Origin: Turritopsis dohrnii
Lineage: Eukaryota; Cnidaria; Hydrozoa; Anthoathecata; Oceaniidae
DNA length: 64,000 nucleotides
Assembly: GCA_027922465.2 (NCBI GenBank)
Contig: BQMF02000488.1
Span: 124,001-188,000 of the forward strand
Reading direction: 5' to 3'
In this document: positions 21,030 to 34,252 of the stretch, one piece after another
How positions within the stretch are numbered: the first letter of the stretch is position 1
Layout of the letters: every line of letters begins with the position of its first letter
The notes under the pieces: generated by a model
The model's input: only the letters and a program-made list of their open reading frames with translations
Told to the model about the DNA's origin: nothing
Databases searched by the model: none
Translations under genes and position numbers: made by a program

Positions 21030-24000
21030 TTAACTGTTTCAGAAGGTATTGCATTTTATTTTCAAAGCCAAGGATGAAAAACATTTTCAAAATGAAACTT
21101 GGATCAAGTTGTTCAACTTACATCATTTTCGAATACGAATTTGGGTTTATTTGGATTTGATTGGCTGAGACCAAGGCTTCAACATCAGGCAACAAATCAT
21201 CTCGAAGTCTTGACGAGGTTATAATACATACAGAATGAAACGTTTTCAATACAACTTCCTAAACGAAGAGAAATATGATAATGACGTAATGGACACTTGA
21301 GAGAAATCTTACTACACTGCACTCTTCCAACTATTTTAGTATTCCTGGACCCGCTTCTGCATCTTAAATAAATTTTAGGGGACATTAACTTTTCAAGTCA
21401 TTGGGTAATGGTAATTTATTAAGGAAACATATTTTCAAAGATGTCCGTTACATCAATGTCCTCAAGGTAATAACCAACTTAGACTAAATTTCAAGACTTC
21501 GGTGTACGAAAAAAAACCGTATACCTTGTAATGGCAGACATTTTCCTTCAGAAAGGTCAGTAGTAATTCTTTGATTTCTTGACTTAAAAAAAGAAGGAAA
21601 AAAAAAAAATAGATTTACAAAGTCATTTCACCTTTTATATTCAGGGAAAAATAAGCAGCGAATTTTCAAGGTATCGGATTATAAATTGTGTTGGTATAAG
21701 TCTTTTAACCAGAGATCTGTTTTAACAAATTGTTTTGTTTTGAGCAAAATACACTAAAGTTCAACTGCAACTGTAACTCTCTTGTTCGAAGGGGAAGGGA
21801 TACATTCAAGCCCGACTCATTATCTTACCTATGAGGTTCTTGAATGGTGAACAAGCACTTCAAAATCATCATTGCTATAAAGATAACAGTAAATTTAAAG
21901 ATGAATTTGTTTTTTCTTTTTTGTTGTTTAAAAATGCAAAGAACAGCATGTTCATACAAAGTTTCCTGATATCTGGTGGCTCGCCATTACCACGAACTGC
22001 ATCACAAACTAACAGACAACTCAAAACTTTACACAGTAAAATTTTCGACGATCTAAAGAGAACAAAAAAAACGATTATTATGGTCGATTATTATCTTACT
22101 GCAGATTTTGGGACTTATTATGGGAATAGATTCTCAAACTTTTGCGTTGATAATTATAATTAGTGGATGATAATCACGCGCTGAAGGACTCTTCTTACTT
22201 CCACATCTCATTAACGGAAAGTGTTCTTTGAAGCAACCTCAACAAAAAACTGAGAACCTTAAAAGAAGAAATAATTGATTAAATGAATGGACAATGAATG
22301 AATGGATAAAGAGGCATACAGAAATACTTACAGCCGCTAACGTTTGAGGAGGTTGTGGTAGGTTTAAGAAAACTTCTTTTATGTACACCAACACTAGCTC
22401 CCTGTAATCACTGTTATAAAACAGACAAAAATAACGGTAAAGTTACAAAGAATAAAATAAGAGAGACAGAGACTAAAGTACAAGATACCTGGATATCTTT
22501 TCTGGTTTTTCTACACACGAACCTTTCAAGGGAACCTTGTGTAGAAAAAGGTATTGATTTAATTTAGCGCTTGGTGTACTTTGTGAGATTAGATGTTACC
22601 AACATCATTGGATGGACATGCATATTTATAGAAGTATTCAACTTACCATAAAGGCATCGTTATTAGTTTCTTGCAAATAAAACCTTATACAAGAATCCAA
22701 AAAGTATTTCTGGTGTATTTCTTTAATCTTACGGACAATGAATTCATCTCTTTTGAAGTCAAGTCTTGACAAACCATGAAGAAACTACAAGCAATAATAG
22801 CAGGCTTTAGTGGAAACAATAATGGTGCGAAGTCCCTATTATAGAAAACCGCCCAACACTGAATCAGGGCGTAAAGATACGATTACGTTAAGGCTTGTTC
22901 TTTTCAACACCTTTATAACCATTTTCATGGAGAGGTTTCAGACACCTAGAAATGTATTACAGCTTCATATCAAGAGTAAGTCACATCACATCAAGTTTTG
23001 CAATTTCATTTATATGTATCATAATGTCTTTATGATTTGAAAACTTAATCTTTGTTTGTTTGTCTTTTCATGCAACTTTTGAAAGGTACAGTTGTAGTAA
23101 ATATAATAAAACTTTCACTCAATTGAAATACACACTTTCAAAACATTTCATGCATATATTGATGATGATGTATTCCTTTTCAAACGTCAAAAAAATAGCA
23201 CATTTTGACCAGGCAATATTAAAACTAAACTTTTTTGGGCATTACACTCAGTATAGAGCTTTGGGTCTGTTATTAACCAATCTGAATAAAAAAAGAACAA
23301 TTCGGACATGTACCGAAACTTTAGTTACATAGAATATGTAAAGCAAACAATTCACTGTGCGCGGAAATTGAATAAATGAAAGTTGATGTTTAATTGATGT
23401 CAGGGAGCTATTTGATTCAAAATGGAAGAGTGGTCTATACCAAGTCTTTTCGTCGCATGAAAGACGTATACCAATAAAGTTTAACATTTTTCATCGCAGC
23501 TGTAAGAACTATCCATCCAAGAATCGCTTTAGTGGAAGATACGTATGTTTTATAAATGTGAAATGGTGTTTGTGCTGCTATAGTGTAGTCCGGTTAATGG
23601 AAAACCTTTGTTATTTATAAAAGTGATAGTAAAGAGTGGATGAAAGCAGAACCTACCATATGCAAGTGGCTTTTCATCTGCTTAACAACTGCTTCAGGAA
23701 CTTGTTTCTTACTGGAGTTCATTGGCAACAAAAACGTGTCCAAAAGTTTCGGCAGTAAACAGCTTGGAGAGGTCTGAAAGAGAACCAGTTCAGCAAAACC
23801 AGTCAGAACAGAAGGAAGATAAACGTTCTGTGAAACATGTGTTCTCAATCAAAGCCGAAATGGGTCTGTTATATCTCGATTACTCGAACCTTTAGATCGA
23901 TCAAACTATATCAAGTGTTCAACGGAACGATTTATAAAAAAAACCAACCTAGTTACTGTTCTAGCAGATCTGAAATTTTCAGAAGGTCGCCTTAAAGAAA

Positions 24001-27000
24001 GCCTCCAATACCCTCTTCATGAATTACAGAACTCGTATCAAAGATTGCGAACTCTTGAAAGCTCACTGTAAACAGTTTAGAGGAGGAGTAGGCACTTCTT
24101 CTTTGGTGATGTATTCAGCCATATCCTCCTAATTTAAGGTTCCGGACTGAATCCAACATGTAATCCGGTGAAATGAGTATAATTTCGATATCACATAAAG
24201 ACATACCTTTGAATAGATGCTTTTTGCACAGCTACAAGCTAACGTACCAGCTACAAGAAATAGCAACTGCAAGGACTTAGTTGAACGTCCTGCAGCAGCC
24301 ATGGCTGCTTCCGACAACGTTACCAATCCAGAGAAATAAAATGATATTTTAGTTCTCCATTCAGAAATTTCGAATATCGATTGTAATGACAGGAAAACAG
24401 CGGAAAAACCAGTTATGAAGTCAATAATTATTGTTTGGACATCGTCTGGTACATTGCACTGTTTGGTGGTGACAAACATACCAATATTTTGCATAGTCAG
24501 CATGGATTTGGTCAAATCAACAACATATGTTGAAGCATACAGATGTTCGAGGACACAATTTATCCAGACTCTAATTAACTCGTTTAGTAATTCCGCTTTC
24601 TCCGTTATAAACTCGACAACCAACGATGAAGATAGTGTCCATGTTATAAAAATACAACATTGTATTGTGTTCTTCCCATTCAACCCATACATTTGGAACA
24701 TTTTTAAAAAGCTGGACGATGATCCACTATAAAAAGATAATCATCATAATTTATGAGAATGAATAGAAGAAAGTTCTCCATATTTCCTTCTTCTCAATTA
24801 GCACACTTATGATGTTTGGAGATATCGCACAGGAAGAGTAACTAAAAACTCTATACTTGGCTTGCTTTGATTATTAAAAAGAAACAAAATTTCCATTCAA
24901 AGCACTTTTCAGTTGCACTTCATTGCAATCAGTGTTAACTTCTGTGCAGTGTTTAGCAGCACAAACTGTTTTCAAAGACACAAAAGCTCAAAACCAAAAT
25001 GACCTCACCTATCCAAAGCTAGCAATGCTACACCAGCCAAAAATTCTGTCAGTGCATTTGAAGGATCATTCATTGATAAACTTTCCAATGGTTGTACAAT
25101 CTCATTCCATAATACATTAAAAGATTTCTCGAGATTCTTTTGAATAAGAACACTTGATAAAAGGCACTTCAAGTGTGTATAAATTCTTTGTCTTTGATAA
25201 TGTGTGGAAATCTTTATTAGGTGGACATACGTTTTGGTAACAAGAAAGGAAATATCTAGCTCTGCGTATTCCCAGCTCTCTTCAACACATTCCAGGAAAT
25301 AACAAATCAAATTCCAAAGACATTCAAGTTCATCCTTGCTTCTTTTTTTCAAATTATATAACTTAACCAACTCAATATGCAAGGACATTATACTTTTCAA
25401 GTTTTGTTCTGTATGAAACTTGCCATGCAAACAGGCAAACAACGCTGTAAACTGACAAGAAATCAAACCTTTTTGAAGACATCTGGACATTTGATCGAAT
25501 TTTAATGTCGACAAAAGCTGTGATAGTTTCTGAAGAATATCAGCTGAAGATTTGGAAATACTGATGGAAATAAAAATCAATGCAAGTTTTTCTAAACCAC
25601 AGCTATTCAGCTCTGTTATCCTGTGTCTGTGAAACTTTGAATAGATTCTGAAAAAAAGTAACAAAGGCTATTCCAGTATTACCAGTAGCTAGATTTGTGA
25701 ATTTGTATGCAATAAAAATAAACACATTTAGCATACTAACTTACAGCAGACTGGCAATCTTTTAAAAGTTCTCAAAGGCATACATATAAAAAATGTAGTC
25801 ACTCCATTATGTTGCTATAATTCAATTGACTAAGTTTTGGACTAGTAATTTTGAGTTTAAACACAATGGGTTACCATCACATTTAATACGTAACAAGTTC
25901 GAAATAGCAGGTAGTAACTGCATCATCAACAATCTTCTCCATGGAGTTTAGAGAAATTGTTTCAAAAATAACTTTTTCTTAAATTGAATGTTATTGTCGC
26001 AAGTGCTTTTAAGAAGTGGAAACTTTGTCTTTCCTAAGACATTTTTTTTGCTATTTGATAACGGAGTAGCACATGGATGTTGCCATTTGCTTTAAAAATT
26101 CACAAATTTCACTTCCACTACCAAAACTTTCTATTTCCATAGTAATTACGATAGAGATCAGTGCAAGACACAAACCTGCCTTTCATCTGATTGAAATACT
26201 GCTCTTCATTTGTTACGTCAATTCTTTTCATTGTTGTTGCAAGGAAATGGAGAAATATTTGGAAAGATGTTTTTCCAGAAGGAAAAGAAGATACATTTTC
26301 AAATCCACTAATAACCTGTTCAACTTTCTTTGCAATTGAGACAGGTTGTTGTACAAAGCTTGTGATTCTTTGAGTGTTCTCTCTCTTATTTTGGTTGTTC
26401 TGTAAGAGAAAAACAATAAGAATGGTCACAAAAATAATCCATACCAACTTAATTGCATCTTGTAAACATACCAAGGTTTTGTTGAAATAATCCAGGAACA
26501 GTGTAAAACCATCCATATTGATGCTCCAATGATTCGTTAGTATAACACAACCCCATAACAGATTCTTCACACATTCTTCTTCCTTCAATAAATCATGTGA
26601 TGAAATAACAACACTTCCTTCCAAAGTTAGCTAAACAAATGCAAGCACTGGAAAACATACTAGAAAAGGTTTTTTTAAAGATGTTTGTAGCAGTTCGTTG
26701 ACCGTCAACCAATTGCCAGGTACAACTAGCTGAAGAAAAAGGAAGAATGTGAAAATTGCTCAAAAACTACTAGTATACTTTTGCAGCCAACAGACAGCTA
26801 ATTGAAACTCCTTTACCTTTTCAGTAAAAGTGTTAAAGCCTGATACATCGATCCAATAGAAGACTGCAAGTTTAGTTATGAGCCACATCTTAAAATCAAC
26901 TGACATATTGAAAGGTACTTCTCGTGGGACTGTGAGAAAAACAAATCAATGTTTATTATCATTATGGAAACTTTTCTTTGTTTGTAATCATTTCATTGTT

Positions 27001-30000
27001 CTGGATGATTTCTGTTTAAACGAGTATTACAAAAAAAAAAAAAAAAACAAAAAAAAACACATACTCATTTTTTTCCTTTCTATTTCATTGTCCAGTAAAT
27101 CACATATTTGATAAATTGCAGACCAGAAAGACTGAAATTTAAGATTGATTAATTTGCAGTAACAGGCAAAATCAACTTAAATTTTATCAATTGATTGAGA
27201 ATACAAAAACTGGCCATGGTGAATAAAAGTGAATCTAACACAAGATCAGGAGATTATCAAGCTACAACTCAAGCAGCAGTGGCAAAACGATAACGTGTTC
27301 ATCCTCTGAACAAACACAAAGTCTACCAGCCGCTTCTCCCTTGTGAAGTCTTCGCATTTTTCAATAGCACTGGGTGAGGGGTAACATAAGTTGTGTCAAA
27401 ATTGAGATGAATATTAAAGTCTGTTCAAAAAATATGTGGACTAATTTCAGTTACCATGTGGAAACCAGATTTAGCAAATTACATCAATTCCCTTGAGCCT
27501 GGTTTTTATATAAAAGCTGAAATCAGTCCACATATTTTTTGAACAGACTTTAGCTGGAATGGGAAAGTAGCCCCTCCCCTCATAGTGGCTAAAATAGAGA
27601 ATCGGGCTTGGGAGGGGCGATAATAAAAAAAAGCATCAAATGAAAAAGAGCAAGCAATCTTTAAAAATGGCACAAAATTCAATAAGCCATACCAGCATAG
27701 AAAATGTCTTTGCAGCATTATCCATAATATGAATGAGAGCTATCCATATTTCTTTGACACAAGAGCATGGAGTGCAGGCTGCTGTCCATATTTTACCATG
27801 TTTATTAGCCTGTGAAATTCAACTAAATACAATACAGCTGAACAGGGCAATACAATTTACCATACCACTGAAAGTATAGAATTGCCACACAGAAATTGGA
27901 AATATCATTTTATTTTATTTAAAGGGAAATGGAGGTTTTTTTTTCTTTTGAATGCAAGAAAATATTACAAAGAAATGAAAAACAAAGAAAAAAAAGTGAA
28001 ATTGACTTGCTTCCGGCCTGATAATGAGTTTTTTGTAAGAACATAAACAAACAGTCTGTTCAAGGACGGAGTTCCTTTATGACAGTTTCATGAAAGTTTT
28101 TTTCGTAAGAACATGTAGTGTGATTCAAACATTGTGGAAGATGAAATACAAATGTTAGAGCCCTACCTACACTTTCTAAAGTTACATTCTTTTTTATTGT
28201 TTAATAATAGTGTTGTCCAAGCTGGATATTGGCGATGAGCTGAAAATCTTAGTTGTCCATATTATCATTTAGTATGTGTAATGTTGCTCGAAATATGTAT
28301 ACATAACAGCTGGAGTCCAAATCAAGATCATCATGGGTTTTTTCTTGGCTTGAACTTTCTATTTTCCTTATTTCTTCTTCGCTATGCTCTGGCTCATTGT
28401 CATAACCAACGATTGGCTCCTTATAATTTAAAGATTCGTCACTTTTCACATAAAATTCAGAGAATCTACTTTTATCGATGTTTACAACTAAGAAACCCTT
28501 GAAACACAGCTGCATAAGTGTCGTCACAAAACAAGAAAACTTTGAAGGGCTATAACTTTCGTTTCAAAAATTCTTAGAAGACAAATAATACCTTGTTTAT
28601 AGTATTTTTGAGTGCTCTTTGAGATAATATGAAAAAAAGAATAGAGTTTTTTTTACCTCCATTTCCCTTTAAGGGCTCAGCGTACCTTTTACTCACATAT
28701 GCATCGCATAACTTTTCCTGTAATTTCTTTTTACCATTACATTTTAAGTACAAATATTTCGCGAATTCGTGTAGGGCAATAAATTTTCTTTCCAACGGTG
28801 TATAAAAGGAAATATTTACATAAATAAGGAAGAAATAAGTCTGCGAAAACGATCAAAAATACGGACTTTTGTTTGCTTCTTTGAGCTCTAACTCCCGAAG
28901 AAAAAGTTTTTTTACATGCTTTTTTGTTTGTGGCCATTCCTTACAATTAGTGGAAATAAAGTGTGCACGCGAATCTCAATTTATGGTTTTGTTCAGAAGA
29001 AAAACAGTTTTTTGTTTTTTCCATACTTTTGCGCTATTGGATAGTTGAAAACAATCTCGGATATTGAGCCAATCAGGAATTTTCTCTCAAATCGCGGGCA
29101 CACTTTTCGTTAACAGGCTTTCATCTACTGCTATGCAAAGTTTTAAAGGAAATGAGCCACTTGCTGGAAAGATGGAGCTCATAGAAGGTAGAACACTAAT
29201 AATTTTTCATCACATAAACGACAATATGACAGCCTTTAATAAATTCACAAAGTGAGCTGCTAATTTAATAAATCGCATTTTGAGTAAATAACAGATTGTA
29301 TTAAAGGTTGTCATAACTTAGAAATGTTGAATATCGAAAAATGCCCATAACTTTCTCAAAAACCATTATTTTTCGCTATAACTTTAAATGTAGTGTAATA
29401 ATAATCTAGTGATTGCATTTGTCAAAAAAATTTGAAAAATAAAACTTTCACTTTTGAAAGGTAGGCTGAGCCCTTAAGCAAGTATAAGAACAAATTCATC
29501 CACAACCTTTCAGAATACACACAGATGAAGATGAAGGTGACACAAATCATACTTGATAGAATTTTACATACCTTATGAAAATTAAATTTCGTGCAAACTA
29601 ATTTTTCACTTGAAGTCTCTTTATGTGAGAAGTTAATTTGATGAGGGGAAAATGTTTTTAAATATAGAAAGAATTTAATTAGGTGAATTATTTGCCAATT
29701 TCACCTGATTTAATTCCCACCAAATTCTCATATGTATACTATACCTCTACCTGCATGGATTTCATCCTGATAATACAACAAAAAAAAACACAAGATGGCA
29801 ACAGAAAATCTATTTACCTGACTGAATAAAATGTTTGCCATACCAACCAAATCCCAAAGGGTTGTCATAAAAATTTCACCACAGACACTGCCAAAGTTGA
29901 CTTCTGGTGCATCTGTACAATGTTTACACACAATGTAAAATACACATACATATATATACAGGTTTAATTTGAAAAATAACGACAAAATAACATCTGCATA

Positions 30001-32761
30001 TACATGTTTACTTTTGAGGCTATCCTATTACAGATCTGAAATTTCTGAGAAAGTTTGATAAAAAAAACCTTAAGTAATAATAACAAAGAAATGTTATAAC
30101 AACAAAATTGGTCAAATTTTTATTTGTAAATATCTTAAGTATCAATCATTGGAAAATAACGGAACATTGTCTTCAAGAGTATGAAAGCACTATGTCGACT
30201 TCCTTTACAATGTTATAATTAATCAGAATCACAGTGACTCACCTCGTTTTAAAACATGATAACTGCATAGGAATAGGAATAGTCGAAGCTCGTAATTTAT
30301 GTGACACAAATGAAAGTAGACATCATCTTTTGTGTTCAGTGTTTCCCAATATGAAGTAGGCAACTGTGATAATTTGCCAACAGCTTTACATAAACAAAAC
30401 AACTCATGTACCAGATCTTTTCTGAACTCATTTCCCCCAAGTCCTTGTCTGAAATATATATATGCATGAAAATTAAGCTCTATCATAAACATAACTAGTA
30501 TCCCGCGTAAACGTTTATTTACAGGTTTTAATTTCGAAAATGATATGTAGAAATCCTGTGTCGAAAATAGGTGACAAAAAATAAATCATGGCATTAGACA
30601 TGGAAAGTAAACCCAATAAGTAAGCTCGAAAAAACTGATCCAAAAAATGTATATATGGGATCATTTCAATATGATCAACTGATTTTAACAACATCACAGA
30701 CCCGTCCTACAAAAAAATTAGGCCCAAATTTTTTATCACCCCATCGTCTGTATTGCACACATAAAAACGTCAATTATCCCTATTGGTTCCTGAGATATTT
30801 CCCCAAAAATGTTGCATTTGATTGGGGTCTGCGAAAACGATAAAAAATACGGACTTTTGTTTGCTTCTTTGAGCTCCAACTCCCGAAGAAAAAGTTTTTT
30901 TACATGCTTTTTTGTTTGTGGCAATTCCTTACAATATTGGTTCCTGAGATATTTCCCCAAAAATGTTGCATTTGATTGGGGTTGCAATGCAATGGTTCCC
31001 CTGTGATAAAAAAAACTGACACCACATGCTATTATACTGATGGTGAAGAAAGTGTCTCTCGCTTCTGTGTGGTTTTACTTGCTCTTAAGAACTTGACCAG
31101 AACTTCAATTAAAACAGTCACTCTCTAAAATGAAAGTGGGATGCACACTCGCTATTATATATAAGACTAGCCGCCAAGACGGCGTCACTCGACGCCCAAG
31201 TTCAGCCTGCGTTGTGTCACCTCCCAAAGTGTTCACGAAAAATGGAATTAAGGAATTGACAATGGAAAGTGTTACCATCTTGTAAAGCTCAAAACTTTGA
31301 GCAAGATAACGTATAGGATCATAAGTCTATGACGCACCGTTTCGGAGATATCGTCGATCAAAAGTTTTGATGACGTCATAGAGCCCCGTCCCCAAACATT
31401 TTGTCCAAATTTTTTCGTCACTCCATGGCTTAAAAATGCCAGTTATCCCAATTGGTTATTGAGATAATTTTCCATTAAACGTCGCATTCGATTAGGGTCT
31501 CAATACAATGGTTTCACACTGACGTCACACAAAATAGAATAAAATAATTACTCTCACAACTGAATCTACCATTTTGCGTGACAGACAAACAAACAGACAG
31601 ACAGACAGAGAATCGGCTATTAATATATACATAATACATAAGAAATAGCATACATAGTATTTTCATCTATCTTACCTGATGAAGTTATAACATAACACCA
31701 ATAGCCTGCATATTTCTTCCCTGTACTGTTTCACTTGATCCAATAAAAACGGTGTTCTTTCTTTATTTGAAGCAGTATTCATGATGAAAAACATACTTTG
31801 CCTTTAGAGGAGTAAAAAAGAAAACATCACATCGTTTTTAATAATAAACCACATACAGAACTGTTATCACTATCCAGTATTATGGAAACAAGAAAACTTA
31901 AAAGAAGCCTGTAATAGTTTACTGAAGTAATCCAAGAAACTTACAAATTCAGTGAAAAGCTGCAAATGTCAAATTTTGCATAGAACAAGAAATCATTTAA
32001 GAAATTCTCCCAGTCAAATTTTTGAAAAACTACTAAGAATTAATAAACAAAATACCTGGCTGCAATAAAAATGGGCTTTCTTGCAAGCTCATCTTTTAAA
32101 AAACTTTGTTTCACCAACACATACCCAAAAAACGTCCATGAAGATTCGTGAATAATATCAGACTCATTTTCACAAAACAACCTAAAGATATCATTCATTA
32201 CAGATAAATTTAAAAAAAAAAACCCACTAACATGATAATACAGAGAATTAAATTAATTTCCACCTTTTAATGTAACCAGATTTCAAGAAAACCAGTTCTT
32301 CATGTTTAGAATTAGTGCAGTTGATTAACCCAATTGCTAAAAACAACAAGCAACTTACATGATAATCAAAACTCCGACATCTTGATTAACAACATGCAAA
32401 AAACTGATGCAAATTTTTGCCATAATCCAATAATAGGCTTTTATCATGAGAAATTTTAGGTTCGAAAGGTTTTCCGAATCTATTTCAAAAAGTAATATGT
32501 TTTGTCAATAAAACTTTGCTACATCTGCTATGCAATTGCAAATCTATCATTTATAAATCTGCAGCTCATTTGATTGTTAACAAAAAAATGTTATATGTAA
32601 GAAATTTTGTTGGCTATCAAAAGATCACAAATTTAATCTCTGTTAATTATTACAAACAACTTATAAAACAAACTCAATTAAAACTTACTTAGCAGTTGCT
32701 CAGTTTCAGTATCCTCGTCGGATAATGATGGTGTTTCCGAACCACTCCAAACAACATCCAT
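21030..32761 (-). CDS. MMS22L: MMS22L, replication-fork repair factor (22 exons)
   Basis: MMS22L works with TONSL at stalled forks to load RAD51. Minus-strand exons: 32761-32689, 32479-32359, 32181-32056, 31801-31676, 30448-30243, 29912-29818, 27809-27693, 27131-27065, 26929-26817, 26729-26661, 26630-26472, 26399-26176, 25647-25009, 24726-24207, 23773-23657, 22784-22647, 22397-22332, 22257-22199, 22052-21888, 21582-21525, 21258-21122 and probably 21033-21030. Phases join throughout, giving about 1132 residues (human about 1243). Diagnostic matches to the vertebrate protein include GRIYSKFHRHRITELN, CVKEIWIALIHIMD, MSVDFKMWLITKLAVFYW, VRSWIRCVL-like IRVWINCVLEHLY, and LNLPQPPQTLAA. The last exon (one residue plus stop) and the acceptor at 22398 are the least certain. 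The N-terminus is MDVVWSGSETPSLSDEDTET. The introns hold several transposons. Confidence 0.9.
27923..28668. mobile_element. TTAA-flanked element in MMS22L intron 6, first of an abutting pair
   Basis: The ends are AGGGAAATGGAGG and CCTCCATTTCCCT, an inverted pair, with TTAA at 27919-27922 and 28669-28672. A minus-strand frame (28527-28249) has a Glu/Asp/Ser-rich segment (EPEHSEEEIRKIESSSQEKT) like the acidic tails found in other elements here. Confidence 0.8.
28673..29473. mobile_element. TTAA-flanked element in MMS22L intron 6, second of the pair
   Basis: It begins GGGCTCAGCGTACC and ends GGTAGGCTGAGCCC, inverted with one mismatch. Its left TTAA (28669-28672) is the right TTAA of the neighbouring element; its right TTAA is 29474-29477. 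It contains the 106-bp stretch (28841-28946) that reappears at 30829-30934. Confidence 0.8.
30640..31020 (-). mobile_element. Helitron-related fragment with a templated insertion
   Basis: The segment is the reverse complement of the 3' half of the 58-61 kb Helitron-like copies: shared words include TCACAGACCC, TTAGGCCCAAATTTTTT and AAAAACGTCA. It carries a 48-bp direct repeat (30781-30828, 30935-30982) around a 106-bp block copied from 28841-28946. Confidence 0.6.
30829..30934. repeat. 106-bp copy of 28841-28946
   Basis: The block starts CTGCGAAAACGAT and ends TTCCTTACAA in both places, is the same length, and differs at about three positions. It has no transposon ends of its own. Confidence 0.85.
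31167..31631 (-). mobile_element. Short Helitron-like element, reverse orientation, in MMS22L intron 4
   Basis: Read on the minus strand it starts near TATATATTAATAGCC, has the CTGT/TTTG microsatellite, and ends in a GGCGTCGAGTGACGCC hairpin-like stretch followed by GTCTTGGCGGCTAG. These are the terminal features of the array at 58-63 kb, at about half the length. Confidence 0.75.
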
Positions 32762-33864
32762 TAATTTTCTAACGTGAGCATAAAGAAAGCATTTATCAAA
32801 AATTAATTTACAAAAACTAGCTACACCTACTAGAACATGAATCAAAGGAAAATTAGAAAGAAAACTTCAGACACTAAAAAGACAAAGGAAGTGAAGAAAA
32901 TGACTGCTCAACCAAATTGCAAATTGCAAATTGCAAATTTATCATTTACTAGCAACCAAACTCTCACAACCAAAAGAAATTACGTTGTCTTATTTTCACA
33001 CTTATTAAAAGACAACAAGTTGAAAACACGAAAGAAGCTTTTTGTTTAAATACAATCATTTGTCACTGCCGTGTAAACTAAGACCATATTTTTATTATTT
33101 ATTGAATTTACGCCATAAGACTGGTAATAACTGCTTTTATGAAAAAACTTTATTTTTTGACTTATGGAAAAAGAGAAATACAGATACTACTGTAGATACT
33201 GTAGATAAGAAATAACCATTTTAATGTCAATTTGATGAGTTTCCAACAAATCAAATCAGATGTTAAATAAATGTTTGTACAAATAAAATTAAAATGTTTT
33301 GGTCACAGTAGACAAGAAGTTCATGACTGAGAGAGTCAAGATTTGCATTGACGCTCAGGAAAACTAAGTAAACCATTACTTCTAGAAAAACTCTGGATAC
33401 ATTGTGGGAAAAGGATAACAAGCTAAAAATCAATTTAAATATCTTAATTGATTGATTGATATCTTAATTTTAAAAAATCGATTTTTGGATTCTAAAAAAT
33501 CGCTTTTTCAATTCTAAGGAGAATTCCAGTAAAAGAGTATTCACTTTTTTAATGTGATTCTTATATGCTCCCATTACGGACTTCCACGTAATCTTCGTCC
33601 ATCTCATGATAAAAAACAAAAAAACATGTATATAACAGGCTATATAATACTTTAATTAAAATGAAGGTGAGTGTAAGAAAAGCCATTAAAATGTTTTCAT
33701 TTGTCTCTCTCCTCCTTTGTCCCACTGAACCTAAGAACAAAACATTGCGATCAATTTAATTAAGGGTATATACATCTCCACCTAGTGAGAGTGAAATGTT
33801 TGTTAAAAAAGACAAAGCTTTAAAATAAAAATAAACGTTTTCCCCCAAGGAATTTCCCAAAATA
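32762..33864. other. MMS22L upstream region, no recognised gene
   Basis: AT-rich sequence with short low-complexity runs, including a doubled TCTAAAAAATCG word near 33490. It should include the MMS22L promoter; I see no clear TATA box. Confidence 0.5.
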
Positions 33865-33869
33865 GCGAT

Positions 33870-33977
33870 TGTATAGGTTTGGAAGAACAGCACGTCTACA
33901 TAGTAAGATTCTGAATTTCTATGTCCTAACGTACTCAAGTTACATAAATGGTATCCCTAGCTATGATATATTATACA
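33870..33977 (-). repeat. 3' LTR (108 bp)
   Basis: It runs TGTATAGGTTTGG to ATATATTATACA, with TG and CA ends. The internal neighbour on its right is an A/T-rich tract that on the minus strand is purine-rich (AATAAAAAAGAACA), a plausible polypurine tract. Confidence 0.85.
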
Positions 33978-34252
33978 TGTTCTTTTTTATTTATTTTTTT
34001 TAATTTTTTTTATTTTTATTTTTTACTTTTTTTTAAAGAAATGGAAAAACAAACATACAATGTTGTTCGTCATCGTCATTTTGGTAATCATCATAAAACA
34101 TAATCCTTCAAATGAGCTGGTGGTCTTCTCGTACGTGTCGACCTGTGCAGGGGCTCATTTACTATCGGAGTCGGTGGACATTCGTTTGTTGTTCGTTCAT
34201 TGATAGTAACGTTGTCTTGTGGCTGGAGTTTGTCAGGTGCATTCGCTATTGT

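Noticed and set aside
21034..21108. Longer MMS22L C-terminus running through 21108-20990
   Set aside because: Would need an intron of about 24 bases; the alternative acceptor at 21034 gives an 88-bp intron and an immediate stop.
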